Positions 1 through 6,235 of a stretch of DNA of 6,674 nucleotides are shown one piece after another. The position numbers and the translations under genes are program-made. This DNA is from Planctomycetota bacterium. Its GTDB lineage: Bacteria > Planctomycetota > Phycisphaerae > WQYP01. The stretch spans positions 1-6,674 of the forward strand of contig JAKAZF010000159.1 in assembly GCA_021826605.1 (NCBI GenBank). Reading direction: 5' to 3'. Positions within the stretch are counted from its first letter, which is position 1; every line of letters starts with the position of its first letter. The notes under the pieces are model-generated. The model did no database searches. It was not told the origin of the DNA and was given only the letters and a program-made list of their open reading frames with translations.

Positions 1-188
1 CGGCAACTAAGACTCTTCTCAATTCTCTTTGGCCACCTTGGCATTCGGACGATTCGTCATTCCGGCCTGGTAGCGCACCGAATTGCGGCAGCAATCAGAC
101 TGCGGCGCGGGCTTGAAGGATTTTGGCACGATCCGCCCAAAGTGTTGTGTCATTGGCCCAACTGGCATTGGCGCAGAGCAGGCGGAAG
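1..188 (-). other. Tail downstream of the cluster; no recognised gene, one short open frame
   Basis: No hairpin followed by a U-run is visible after the fusion gene's stop. In the +1 frame relative to that gene, an open frame at 220-95 (41 residues, two Met options, ending ILQARAAV then TGA) overlaps the gene's last codons and has no ribosome site. After that TGA the same frame is open to position 1. The composition reads plausibly as protein (Ala-rich, AKILQARAAV), so it could be the worn end of a lost gene, but I do not recognise it. Small inverted repeats occur at 82-95 (ATTGC/GCAAT) and 48-58 (GACGATTCGTC). The stretch 43-63 has ATTCG, ATTCG and ATTCC units, recalling short intergenic repeats; one copy is not enough to call it. 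Confidence 0.4.
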
Positions 189-2435
189 TCAGTTTCCGGC
201 ACCGTGGATATGCGCATCATGGATAATAAACGCGGGTCCATGAGCGGCATGAATAGTGCTGTTGATAAACGTCACACCATTGGCGTTGACGATTTTCATG
301 CCATCATGGGCGCTGATATGCACGTTGTTAAACAGCACATCGGAAATGCGTTTTTCCGGTAAGCCGATAATCATCCCCGCGACTCTACCATCGGTTGCTG
401 TGACATCATGAATGACAATATGCCGCCAGATTGGCGTGGTGGCGCTGATCGGCTGGGCTTTATCCAACTGCGGGTGACGTGGAATTTTCAGATAGTAACT
501 GACAATTTGTACCGGCACTTTTACCGCGTTCATGGAAAGGTGGGTATAAACCAGATCCGTCACGGGACCGCCACGATGGCGATTGGACTTCAGGCGAATG
601 CCCGCATCGGTTTTGTTAAACGTGCAGTCCATCACCGTGAGGTTCCGCAGGCCGCCATAAGTAACACTGCCGACGGACATGCCGTGACCGTGATCAAATA
701 AACAGTGCGAAATGAGAAAATTCTCGCATGACAGATGTATCCATCCGTGCTTTCCGGCGGCTTTAATGGCAATGCAGTCATCGCCTTCATTGAAGTGACA
801 GCCGGTGATCAGGTAATTCCATCCCGACGGATCAATGCCGTCGGTGTTGGGCGAATTCTGTGGTGCCAGAATGGTGATACCCCGGATTACAACATCCCGA
901 CATTCCTGCGGGAAGAGGTGAAAGCTGGGCGAGTTTTTCAGCGTGACACCTTGAATCAGTACGCGCCGACACTCATTGAGGACAATCATCTGCGGGCGAT
1001 GAATCGGAACGGGAGTGGGAACAGGCTTGATTCTGGCTTTTTTGTCCGCCGCCTTTTCAGCCCAGGCGATTTTCCACCAGGGGCGGCCCTGGCCATTGAT
1101 CATGCCGTGCCCGGTAATTTCTATATCATGGGCGTTGTCAGCCTGCAGACAACCGCCATAGCCGGCGGAACCTCGCTTATACAATGCCGGGTTGTTACTG
1201 AAGAGAATCTCGGAGCCTCTGGCCAGATGCAAATTGGTGTTGCTGTGAAGAGTCAACGGTCCCGTGAGGTATTTTCCCGCCGGCACAAGCACCTCACCGC
1301 CACCATCTTCATGACAGATATCCAGCGCCCGCTGAATGGCCAGCGTATCAAGTGTGCGGCCATTACCTTTGGCATGATAAGAGAGAATATTGAACGATTG
1401 ACCGGCAATGCGCGGAGCGCTGGCGGCGAGAATTTCCGGCAGCAATGTGCGCTGCACAATAGCCTGCGGATTCCAATGGTCTTTCCCGGCAAGCACATCG
1501 CGCACGGTATAGTGTGCCGCCTGAGTCGGGGTTAATTGTCTGATCCAATGCACCCGCTTTGCGGGGACCCATCCGGGTCCGGCATTGTCAAATTCAGCAT
1601 ACCGGGTGGTTGTTTTATCAATCGGATTGTGATGCCAGGTAATCCATCCGCGCGGCTCAATGGCGTTTGGCATCCAGGTGTGCATAAACACGACATCGGC
1701 ATACTGCCGCCACGGGCGACCAAGCACCACCCGATCAGGCCGGCTTTCGGAGGTTATTTTGCAATGATTGAACACATAGCCATATTTTTGTTGTTTTGGG
1801 GTGCGAGCGGCGGTGATAAAGCCGTATCCCAGGCAATGAATCCGGCAATGATCAAAATAACTCGTGGCACCGCCGAAAATAAAATCGGTAGCCCCGGCGA
1901 TATAACAGTTTTCAAAATATTGGCGATGAGCGGAGGTTAAGACGGTATCCTGCCAGCCGGTAAAGCGGCAATGATCAAATATCTCCCGGTCGCCATCGAC
2001 GCGGATGGCCAGGGCCTGTCCGGTATTGCCGGCGGTATTGACGAAGGAGATGTTGGCGGCGGAGAAATTGTCAGCTTTGATCCAAACGGTCTGCGTGGCA
2101 AAGGTGCCTATGGGTTTACCATTGGCGGCTTTGTCATTGGCATTGAGATTCCAGGTGATAATGGTTTGGCGGGTTTTGCCATCTTCGCCGAGAAAGGTGA
2201 TGGCCGGCTTATGCCGCCCCACCACAACCCGCCCGCGATAGATGCCGGGCTTTATGAAAATAATCACCGGTGATTGACTGTTATTGGGGACGGCATTAAC
2301 GGCGGCCTGAATCGTTTTGAATTGGCCGCTGCCATTGGCGGCAACCGTTATGATCTTTTGCGGCCCGGCGGCGCGAACCAGCCCCGCCGAACACATGGCA
2401 GCCATAATAGCCGGCACCAGAAACCGTAAACGCAT
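189..2435 (-). CDS. Bifunctional secreted pectin methylesterase (CE8) - polygalacturonase (GH28) fusion
   Basis: A 748-residue protein with two complete catalytic domains. Residues 1-23 form a signal peptide (MRLR, hydrophobic core, cleavage near VRAA). Residues about 27-324 are a CE8 methylesterase with the full set of family residues: Q140 in GQALAIR, Q162-D163 in WQDT, D184 in DFIFG, R240 and W242 in LGRPW. After a linker of about 20 residues, residues 347-748 are a GH28 right-handed beta-helix hydrolase with N530-T531-D532, G551-D552-D553, H584 in GHG and R614/K616 in GIRLKS. By family knowledge the first half de-esterifies homogalacturonan and the second cleaves the demethylated chain outside the cytoplasm. 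Start: two adjacent ATGs exist (2438 and 2435). The second has a 7-base spacing to AGGAG and matches the ATGCG start of the preceding gene. The frame continues upstream to 2516, but that stretch lacks a ribosome site and would bury the signal peptide. It is the last recognised gene of the cluster. Endo versus exo action cannot be told. Confidence 0.95.
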   Translation of the reverse strand: MRLRFLVPAIMAAMCSAGLVRAAGPQKIITVAANGSGQFKTIQAAVNAVPNNSQSPVIIFIKPGIYRGRVVVGRHKPAITFLGEDGKTRQTIITWNLNANDKAANGKPIGTFATQTVWIKADNFSAANISFVNTAGNTGQALAIRVDGDREIFDHCRFTGWQDTVLTSAHRQYFENCYIAGATDFIFGGATSYFDHCRIHCLGYGFITAARTPKQQKYGYVFNHCKITSESRPDRVVLGRPWRQYADVVFMHTWMPNAIEPRGWITWHHNPIDKTTTRYAEFDNAGPGWVPAKRVHWIRQLTPTQAAHYTVRDVLAGKDHWNPQAIVQRTLLPEILAASAPRIAGQSFNILSYHAKGNGRTLDTLAIQRALDICHEDGGGEVLVPAGKYLTGPLTLHSNTNLHLARGSEILFSNNPALYKRGSAGYGGCLQADNAHDIEITGHGMINGQGRPWWKIAWAEKAADKKARIKPVPTPVPIHRPQMIVLNECRRVLIQGVTLKNSPSFHLFPQECRDVVIRGITILAPQNSPNTDGIDPSGWNYLITGCHFNEGDDCIAIKAAGKHGWIHLSCENFLISHCLFDHGHGMSVGSVTYGGLRNLTVMDCTFNKTDAGIRLKSNRHRGGPVTDLVYTHLSMNAVKVPVQIVSYYLKIPRHPQLDKAQPISATTPIWRHIVIHDVTATDGRVAGMIIGLPEKRISDVLFNNVHISAHDGMKIVNANGVTFINSTIHAAHGPAFIIHDAHIHGAGN

Positions 2436-2436
2436 C

Positions 2437-2451
2437 ATACATCTCCTGTAT
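2437..2451 (-). promoter_or_regulatory. Ribosome binding site in a small inverted repeat, before the fusion gene
   Basis: Minus strand reads ATACAGGAGATGTAT followed by GATG. The AGGAG core (2443-2447) is 7 bases from the ATG at 2435 and 4 bases from the alternative ATG at 2438. The 7-base spacing and the resemblance to the leader of the preceding CE8 gene favour 2435. The perfect arms ATACA/TGTAT flank GGAGA. Confidence 0.75.
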
Positions 2452-2470
2452 TGACTGATCGTGTTTGATT

Positions 2471-2498
2471 CAATCCATCCGCCCATGCGGACGGACCG
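2471..2498 (-). promoter_or_regulatory. 12-bp stem-loop between the divergent CE8 gene and the fusion gene
   Basis: On the minus strand CGGTCCGTCCGC, loop ATGG, then GCGGATGGATTG. The arms pair over 12 positions, including three G-U pairs, and the inner part is GC-rich. It begins 18 bases after the upstream stop codon and ends 35 bases before the start at 2435. No U-run follows (AATCAAAC), so it is not a standard intrinsic terminator. It could mark an mRNA processing or stabilising point, or partially attenuate. Function is inferred from structure only. Confidence 0.45.
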
Positions 2499-2516
2499 AT
2501 GCGGCCATCCCCGCAA

Positions 2517-3629
2517 TTATTTTCCATTCATTGGCCGGTGCCACCAATTTCCCGGTCCCAGCACCGTTTCGGCAGTGATTGTTTGAGCCTGCGTTTTGGT
2601 TAACTGCCTGGACCATAGCGCCCGGCTCTTCACATTTGCGCCGGGGCCTCGGCTGTTGTATTCCGCAAAGCGGGCGGTTTTTCGGAGCTTGGGCTTTTTC
2701 CAATCGCTCCAGCCAACCGGGCGGATCTGTTTGCCCATGTAGCAATCTATAAATATCGTGCTTCCGTACGGCCGCCATGGACGCCCCAGATAGACGCTGC
2801 CGGCGGGGGTGGATTTCAGACTTGTGAGGCGACAATGCATAAATACAAAGCCGAAGCGTTGATTCTGTGGCGTGGACGGTGCGGTGATGCTGCCCCAATG
2901 CCCCTTATTAACATTACGGATGGTGCAATGATCGAATAAGCCGGTGCCAAAGCCATAAATATAATCCACGGCGCCGGTAATCAGGCAGTGCGAAAAATAG
3001 GCGCGTGGATCGGGATGTGAAAAGTAAAGCGTATCCTGAAAAGCCAATATGCGACAATGATCAACCACCAGCTTGTCGCCACCGACGGTAACCGCCAGCG
3101 CCTGATTGCCGTTGACATTGGATTTTTGCACGTAAGCATTTTGAATCGTGATATGATCAAGCGTGGTGTTAGACGCGTAAATGCACAACGTGGCGGTATT
3201 CATAAATTCGTGCGGCAGACCATTCTTTCCGGCGTCGCGTACCGGCAGATTGTCGGTTAATACCGTATTACGCGCGTTGGTTCCCTGCAGGGTAATGTAG
3301 GGTTTATCCGCCGGGATCACCACCAAACCGGAGTAGCTGCCCGGGTCAATATGGATAATCGCAGGCCGCTTATTATTTGCCGGCACCGCATTGACGGCGG
3401 CCTGAACGCTTCGGTACGCTCCAGTGGCCGTATAGGAAACGGTATAGACCGCCGGGCTGAGGCCCGCGGTGGCTGCGCGACTGGCCTTGGCGACGGTGGC
3501 ACCGGCGAGTTGTCGAGCCATGCTTAATGGTCCGGCATTGCAGCGCGGGAAACCGGCTGTCAGCGATAGCGCCAGTAATATGACCGCGGATGCTGCGGTG
3601 ACTTTTCCATCAGAGTTCAGGGATCGCAT
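2517..3629 (-). CDS. Secreted pectin methylesterase (CE8), divergent paralogue
   Basis: A 370-residue CE8 pectinesterase. A hydrophobic segment at residues 11-27 with likely cleavage near CNA (residue 32) indicates export. An Ala/Ser-rich stretch of about 28 residues then precedes the beta-helix domain (about 62-362), giving a longer N-terminus than the neighbouring methylesterase. Catalytic residues visible: Q176 in NQALAV, Q198-D199 in AFQDTLY, D222 in VDYIYG, R283 and W285 in LGRPW. Oddities: the usual Arg ending the QAxAxR motif is Thr here (QALAVT), the usual DFIFG is DYIYG, and the GxYxE motif lacks its Glu (GSYSG). The acid/base and nucleophile Asp are intact, so activity is expected, perhaps with altered substrate preference. 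It shares strong C-terminal similarity with the CE8 gene at 3735-4712 (GSVYLGRPWR, FAEY, GPGANVK), suggesting tandem duplication. The start is supported by AGGAG 8 bases upstream. The stop TAA lies 81 bases before the fusion gene. Confidence 0.93.
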   Translation of the reverse strand: MRSLNSDGKVTAASAVILLALSLTAGFPRCNAGPLSMARQLAGATVAKASRAATAGLSPAVYTVSYTATGAYRSVQAAVNAVPANNKRPAIIHIDPGSYSGLVVIPADKPYITLQGTNARNTVLTDNLPVRDAGKNGLPHEFMNTATLCIYASNTTLDHITIQNAYVQKSNVNGNQALAVTVGGDKLVVDHCRILAFQDTLYFSHPDPRAYFSHCLITGAVDYIYGFGTGLFDHCTIRNVNKGHWGSITAPSTPQNQRFGFVFMHCRLTSLKSTPAGSVYLGRPWRPYGSTIFIDCYMGKQIRPVGWSDWKKPKLRKTARFAEYNSRGPGANVKSRALWSRQLTKTQAQTITAETVLGPGNWWHRPMNGK

Positions 3630-3630
3630 G

Positions 3631-3646
3631 ATACATTCTCCTGTAT
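3631..3646 (-). promoter_or_regulatory. Ribosome binding site in a small inverted repeat, before the divergent CE8 gene
   Basis: Minus strand reads ATACAGGAGAATGTAT just before CATG. The AGGAG core (3638-3642) is 8 bases from the start codon and lies mostly in the loop between perfect 5-base arms ATACA and TGTAT. The same arrangement recurs before the fusion gene. Whether the AU-rich stem forms in vivo is unknown. Confidence 0.75.
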
Positions 3647-3734
3647 AACCGGCACATCAACATTCCGGATTACCATCATCCGACGCGAACATTGACTGCC
3701 GGATTCAGTATACAAGCCGTTACGCATCGAGGGA

Positions 3735-4712
3735 TCAATGCGAATTCCAGGGGCCACTTCCCAGAATTGCCTTAACGGAATATCTGGCGGCCTGGGCTTT
3801 GGTCAATTGATGCGACCATTTTACCCGGAGTTTAACATTCGCTCCGGGTCCTGTGGAATGATATTCCGCAAACCGCGCGGTTTTGTAATAGCTTGTGCCT
3901 TGCCAATTCAGCCAGCCAGCCGGGGCGATATCGGAACCCATATGGCAATCAATATAAGTGGTGCTGCCATACGCTCTCCATGGTCGCCCCAGGTAAACGC
4001 TTCCGGCGGGCACATGTTTTGATGCGGTAAGGCTGCAATGCAGAAACACCAGGCCGTAGGGCTGGTGCTTCGGGGTATTGGGGGCGGTTATGCAAGCCGA
4101 GCCGACCGATCGAATGACGCAATGATCAAACACCGCCCGAGCCTCTCCAAAAATAAAATCGACGGCACCCTGGATCAGACATTTACGAAAATAGATTTTT
4201 GCATGCGGATTATGTACATAAAGCGTATCCTGCCAGGCCAGAAAGCGGCAATGTCGAAATATCACCGGGCCGTCACCGGTGCGCACGGCAACCGCCTGAC
4301 TGCCCTTGCCATAAGAATTGACAAATGTCAGATGCTCCGCGGTTATATCGCGGCCAAGAATGGTAACAGTGGGTGTATGAAATGTGCCAATTTCCTTTCC
4401 ATTTGCTCCCTTGTCTCTGGCACCGAGGTTATAGGTGATGATGGTTTTTTTCGCGTTGCGCCCCCGCAGGATAATATTGGAATCATCGGACGGCACCGTT
4501 ACCAGTTCCTTATAGGTTCCGGGCGCGATTTTAATGATAATCGGCTTGCGACTGTGCGCGGGCACGGCATCAATGGCAGCCTGAATGGTTTTGTATTGCC
4601 CTTTGGGGCCTACGGTCAGAACTTTGCCGGCAGCCACGACCGTTTGCCCGCAGCAGCCCAGAGCGATCAACAGTGTCGCAAATGCGGGGAGCGTTGCATT
4701 TAGAAACTTCAT
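3735..4712 (-). CDS. Secreted pectin methylesterase (CE8)
   Basis: A 325-residue single-domain CE8 pectinesterase and the most canonical of the three in the window. Residues 1-28 look like a signal peptide (MKFLNATLP, hydrophobic core, cleavage near VVAA). A GCC at residues 19-21 recalls a lipobox, but the residue at -3 is Ala, so lipidation is doubtful. All family motifs are present: GTYKE at 65-69, Q139 in SQAVAVR, Q161-D162 in AWQDTLY, D185 in DFIFG, R243 and W245 in LGRPWR. It should hydrolyse galacturonan methyl esters outside the cytoplasm, preparing the chain for the GH28 enzymes. Its N-terminal half (TIITYNL, KGANGKEIGTF) is closest to the CE8 half of the fusion protein, while its C-terminal half is closest to the CE8 gene at 2517-3629. 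AGGAG sits 6 bases before the ATG. It lies 109 bases after the upstream GH28 gene on the same strand. Confidence 0.95.
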   Translation of the reverse strand: MKFLNATLPAFATLLIALGCCGQTVVAAGKVLTVGPKGQYKTIQAAIDAVPAHSRKPIIIKIAPGTYKELVTVPSDDSNIILRGRNAKKTIITYNLGARDKGANGKEIGTFHTPTVTILGRDITAEHLTFVNSYGKGSQAVAVRTGDGPVIFRHCRFLAWQDTLYVHNPHAKIYFRKCLIQGAVDFIFGEARAVFDHCVIRSVGSACITAPNTPKHQPYGLVFLHCSLTASKHVPAGSVYLGRPWRAYGSTTYIDCHMGSDIAPAGWLNWQGTSYYKTARFAEYHSTGPGANVKLRVKWSHQLTKAQAARYSVKAILGSGPWNSH

Positions 4713-4718
4713 AGATAT

Positions 4719-4723
4719 CTCCT
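4719..4723 (-). promoter_or_regulatory. Ribosome binding site of the canonical CE8 gene
   Basis: AGGAG on the minus strand, 6 bases before the ATG at 4712. It overlaps the 8-base palindrome AGATATCT. Unlike the next two genes downstream, it is not enclosed by an ATACA/TGTAT inverted repeat. Confidence 0.85.
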
Positions 4724-4821
4724 ACCGTCATACAGATTAACAATGACCGATTCCAATTGATCCCGTGGCATCGGGAGCGTTACTGCCGGCAGAGCCTCGG
4801 GCTATGTGCCAGCGCGACATC

Positions 4822-6216
4822 TCATCTCCCGCCGCCAGTTTTCAAATTGATGCCCGCTACCTGCGCGTTATACGGAATAATGGCCGGGCCATGCTTCACG
4901 GTAATGCTTGAATTGATAAAGCGGATATTCCGGGCATTAAGAATGGTGAATCCGCGGTTGGCACGAATGTGCACATTGGAAAAGACGATATCGTCAGCGG
5001 GTAATCCGGGAAGCGCGGAAATACGACCGGCGTGCGGCGAGTTCACCGAGGTAACATTCTCAAAATATACATGTTTCCAGATTGGAAGATTGCGATGTGT
5101 CCGCAATGCGGGAACTTGTGACGGTGTTTTGGGCTTTTTCGGATAAAAGCTGTTGATGAATACCGGCAGACGGACATTCCGCATGGTCAGATTCTGATAC
5201 CACAAATATTCGGACAAGCCACCATAACCCGGCCCGGCCTTGAGCCGCACTCCGCGGTGCGTATGGTCAAAGGTGCAGTTGCGCACCACCACATATTTCA
5301 GGCAGCCATTGGTCTGCCCGCCGACGGACATACCATGTCCATGTTCAAAGGTGCAATGAGTGATAAGAAAGTTCTCACAGGATGGACGGGAGGGTGTACC
5401 ATTGCGGGCACCGGCTTTAATGGCGATGCAATCATCCCCTTCATTAAACGTACACCGGGTGATGTAATAATTCCATCCCGAGGGGTCACATGCATCGGTA
5501 TTGGGCGTGTTAATCGGAGCCGTGATGGTGACGTGATCAATCATGACATCCCGGCACTGGTTGGGAACCAGATGAAACATCGGTGAATTTTCCAAGTGTA
5601 CATTTTGCACCAATACCCGCGTGCAATTCTCCAGCACCACCATGAAGGGACGATGCGGCAGTTTCGGCGGATGTTTATGACCGGGCTGTTTTCTGTAGCG
5701 CGGCCACCAGGCCTGCCCCTGACCATCAATTGTGCCGTGACCGGTAATGGCAATATCGTGTGCGTGCACGGCGACGATGCAGTTGCGATAGCCAGGATGC
5801 TCAATATTCCGCTGCTTTTTAACCGACGGCAGATAATACTTGGGGTTCGCAGCCATGCGGATTTCCGCTCCGCGGGCCAGATGAAAATTCATATTGCTGC
5901 CCAGAACCAGCGGACCGGTGAGATAATCACCGGCGGGAACCAGTACTTCGCCCCCACCGGCCTTTTCACAGGCTTGAATGGTTTTTTCGATGGCGCTGGT
6001 GTTGATTGTCGTTGCATTTCCGACCGCGCCAAAGGACTTGATATTAAATGTGCGGTTTGGAATCCGCGGTTGATCGACCTTGACCATGTGATGAATTCTG
6101 GCGACCACTTTGCCAACCCATGCAGGTTGTGCGAAGCAGGTCGCGCCGGAGCCTGTCATTGTGGCCAGAGAAACGCCGGCGGCCATGGCAAGACATTTGA
6201 GTTTGGCATTTGACAT
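4822..6216 (-). CDS. Secreted polygalacturonase-like glycoside hydrolase (GH28)
   Basis: A 464-residue GH28 protein. Residues 1-29 form a signal peptide (MSNAKLK, hydrophobic core, cleavage near CFA before QPAW). The fold starts at about residue 56 (FNIKSFGAVGN), with GGGEVLVPAGDYLTGPL at 87-103. Catalytic motifs: N239-T240-D241, G260-D261-D262, H294 in GHGMSVGG, and R324/K326 in GVRLKAG. The residue after NTD is Ala, followed by Cys (NTDACDP), where this family usually has Gly and an aliphatic residue; the catalytic Asp is kept. It should hydrolyse alpha-1,4-galacturonan linkages, though related rhamno- or xylogalacturonan hydrolases cannot be excluded. Start: the frame runs open to 6582, but MSNAK at 6216 has AAGGAG 9 bases upstream and begins the signal peptide, while the upstream part overlaps another GH28 gene. 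It lies 19 bases after that gene's stop, so the two are almost certainly co-transcribed and may be translationally coupled. Confidence 0.94.
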   Translation of the reverse strand: MSNAKLKCLAMAAGVSLATMTGSGATCFAQPAWVGKVVARIHHMVKVDQPRIPNRTFNIKSFGAVGNATTINTSAIEKTIQACEKAGGGEVLVPAGDYLTGPLVLGSNMNFHLARGAEIRMAANPKYYLPSVKKQRNIEHPGYRNCIVAVHAHDIAITGHGTIDGQGQAWWPRYRKQPGHKHPPKLPHRPFMVVLENCTRVLVQNVHLENSPMFHLVPNQCRDVMIDHVTITAPINTPNTDACDPSGWNYYITRCTFNEGDDCIAIKAGARNGTPSRPSCENFLITHCTFEHGHGMSVGGQTNGCLKYVVVRNCTFDHTHRGVRLKAGPGYGGLSEYLWYQNLTMRNVRLPVFINSFYPKKPKTPSQVPALRTHRNLPIWKHVYFENVTSVNSPHAGRISALPGLPADDIVFSNVHIRANRGFTILNARNIRFINSSITVKHGPAIIPYNAQVAGINLKTGGGR

Positions 6217-6225
6217 AGGGTGTGT

Positions 6226-6231
6226 CTCCTT
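6226..6231 (-). promoter_or_regulatory. Ribosome binding site of the complete GH28 gene
   Basis: On the minus strand AAGGAG lies 9 bases before the ATG at 6216, within the 19-base gap after the preceding GH28 stop codon. It decides the start of this gene against the much longer open frame. Confidence 0.85.
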
Positions 6232-6235
6232 GAGG

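Noticed and set aside
735..1535. 266-residue open frame on the plus strand
   Set aside because: It lies wholly antisense to the fusion gene, whose catalytic motifs are intact. Its translation has no recognisable domain, signal or ribosome site. The same applies to the plus-strand frames at 1536-1940, 1971-2273, 4038-4703, 5596-6213 and 6110-6595.
2436..2516. N-terminal extension of the fusion gene to 2516
   Set aside because: The extension has no ribosome site, covers the intergenic stem-loop, and would place charged and aromatic residues before a clear signal peptide. AGGAG upstream of 2435 fits the start.
2470..2898. 142-residue minus-strand frame
   Set aside because: It lies mostly within the CE8 gene at 2517-3629 in a different frame, where that gene carries LGRPW and conserved C-terminal residues. 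It has no features of its own.
3707..3712. TATACT on the minus strand, a possible -10 box before the CE8 gene at 2517-3629
   Set aside because: No -35 element lies at 16-18 bases; the nearest candidate, TTGATC, is 20 bases away. Continuous same-strand genes make an internal promoter unnecessary.
4651..4656. Lipobox-like LGC in the signal peptide of the CE8 gene at 3735-4712
   Set aside because: The -3 position is Ala rather than Leu/Val/Ile, and a normal signal peptidase site (VVAA) follows. Lipidation is not supported.
4765..4790. TCCCG/CGGGA inverted repeat in the gap between the GH28 and CE8 genes as a terminator
   Set aside because: Only 5 pairs and no U-run on the minus strand. Too weak to call.
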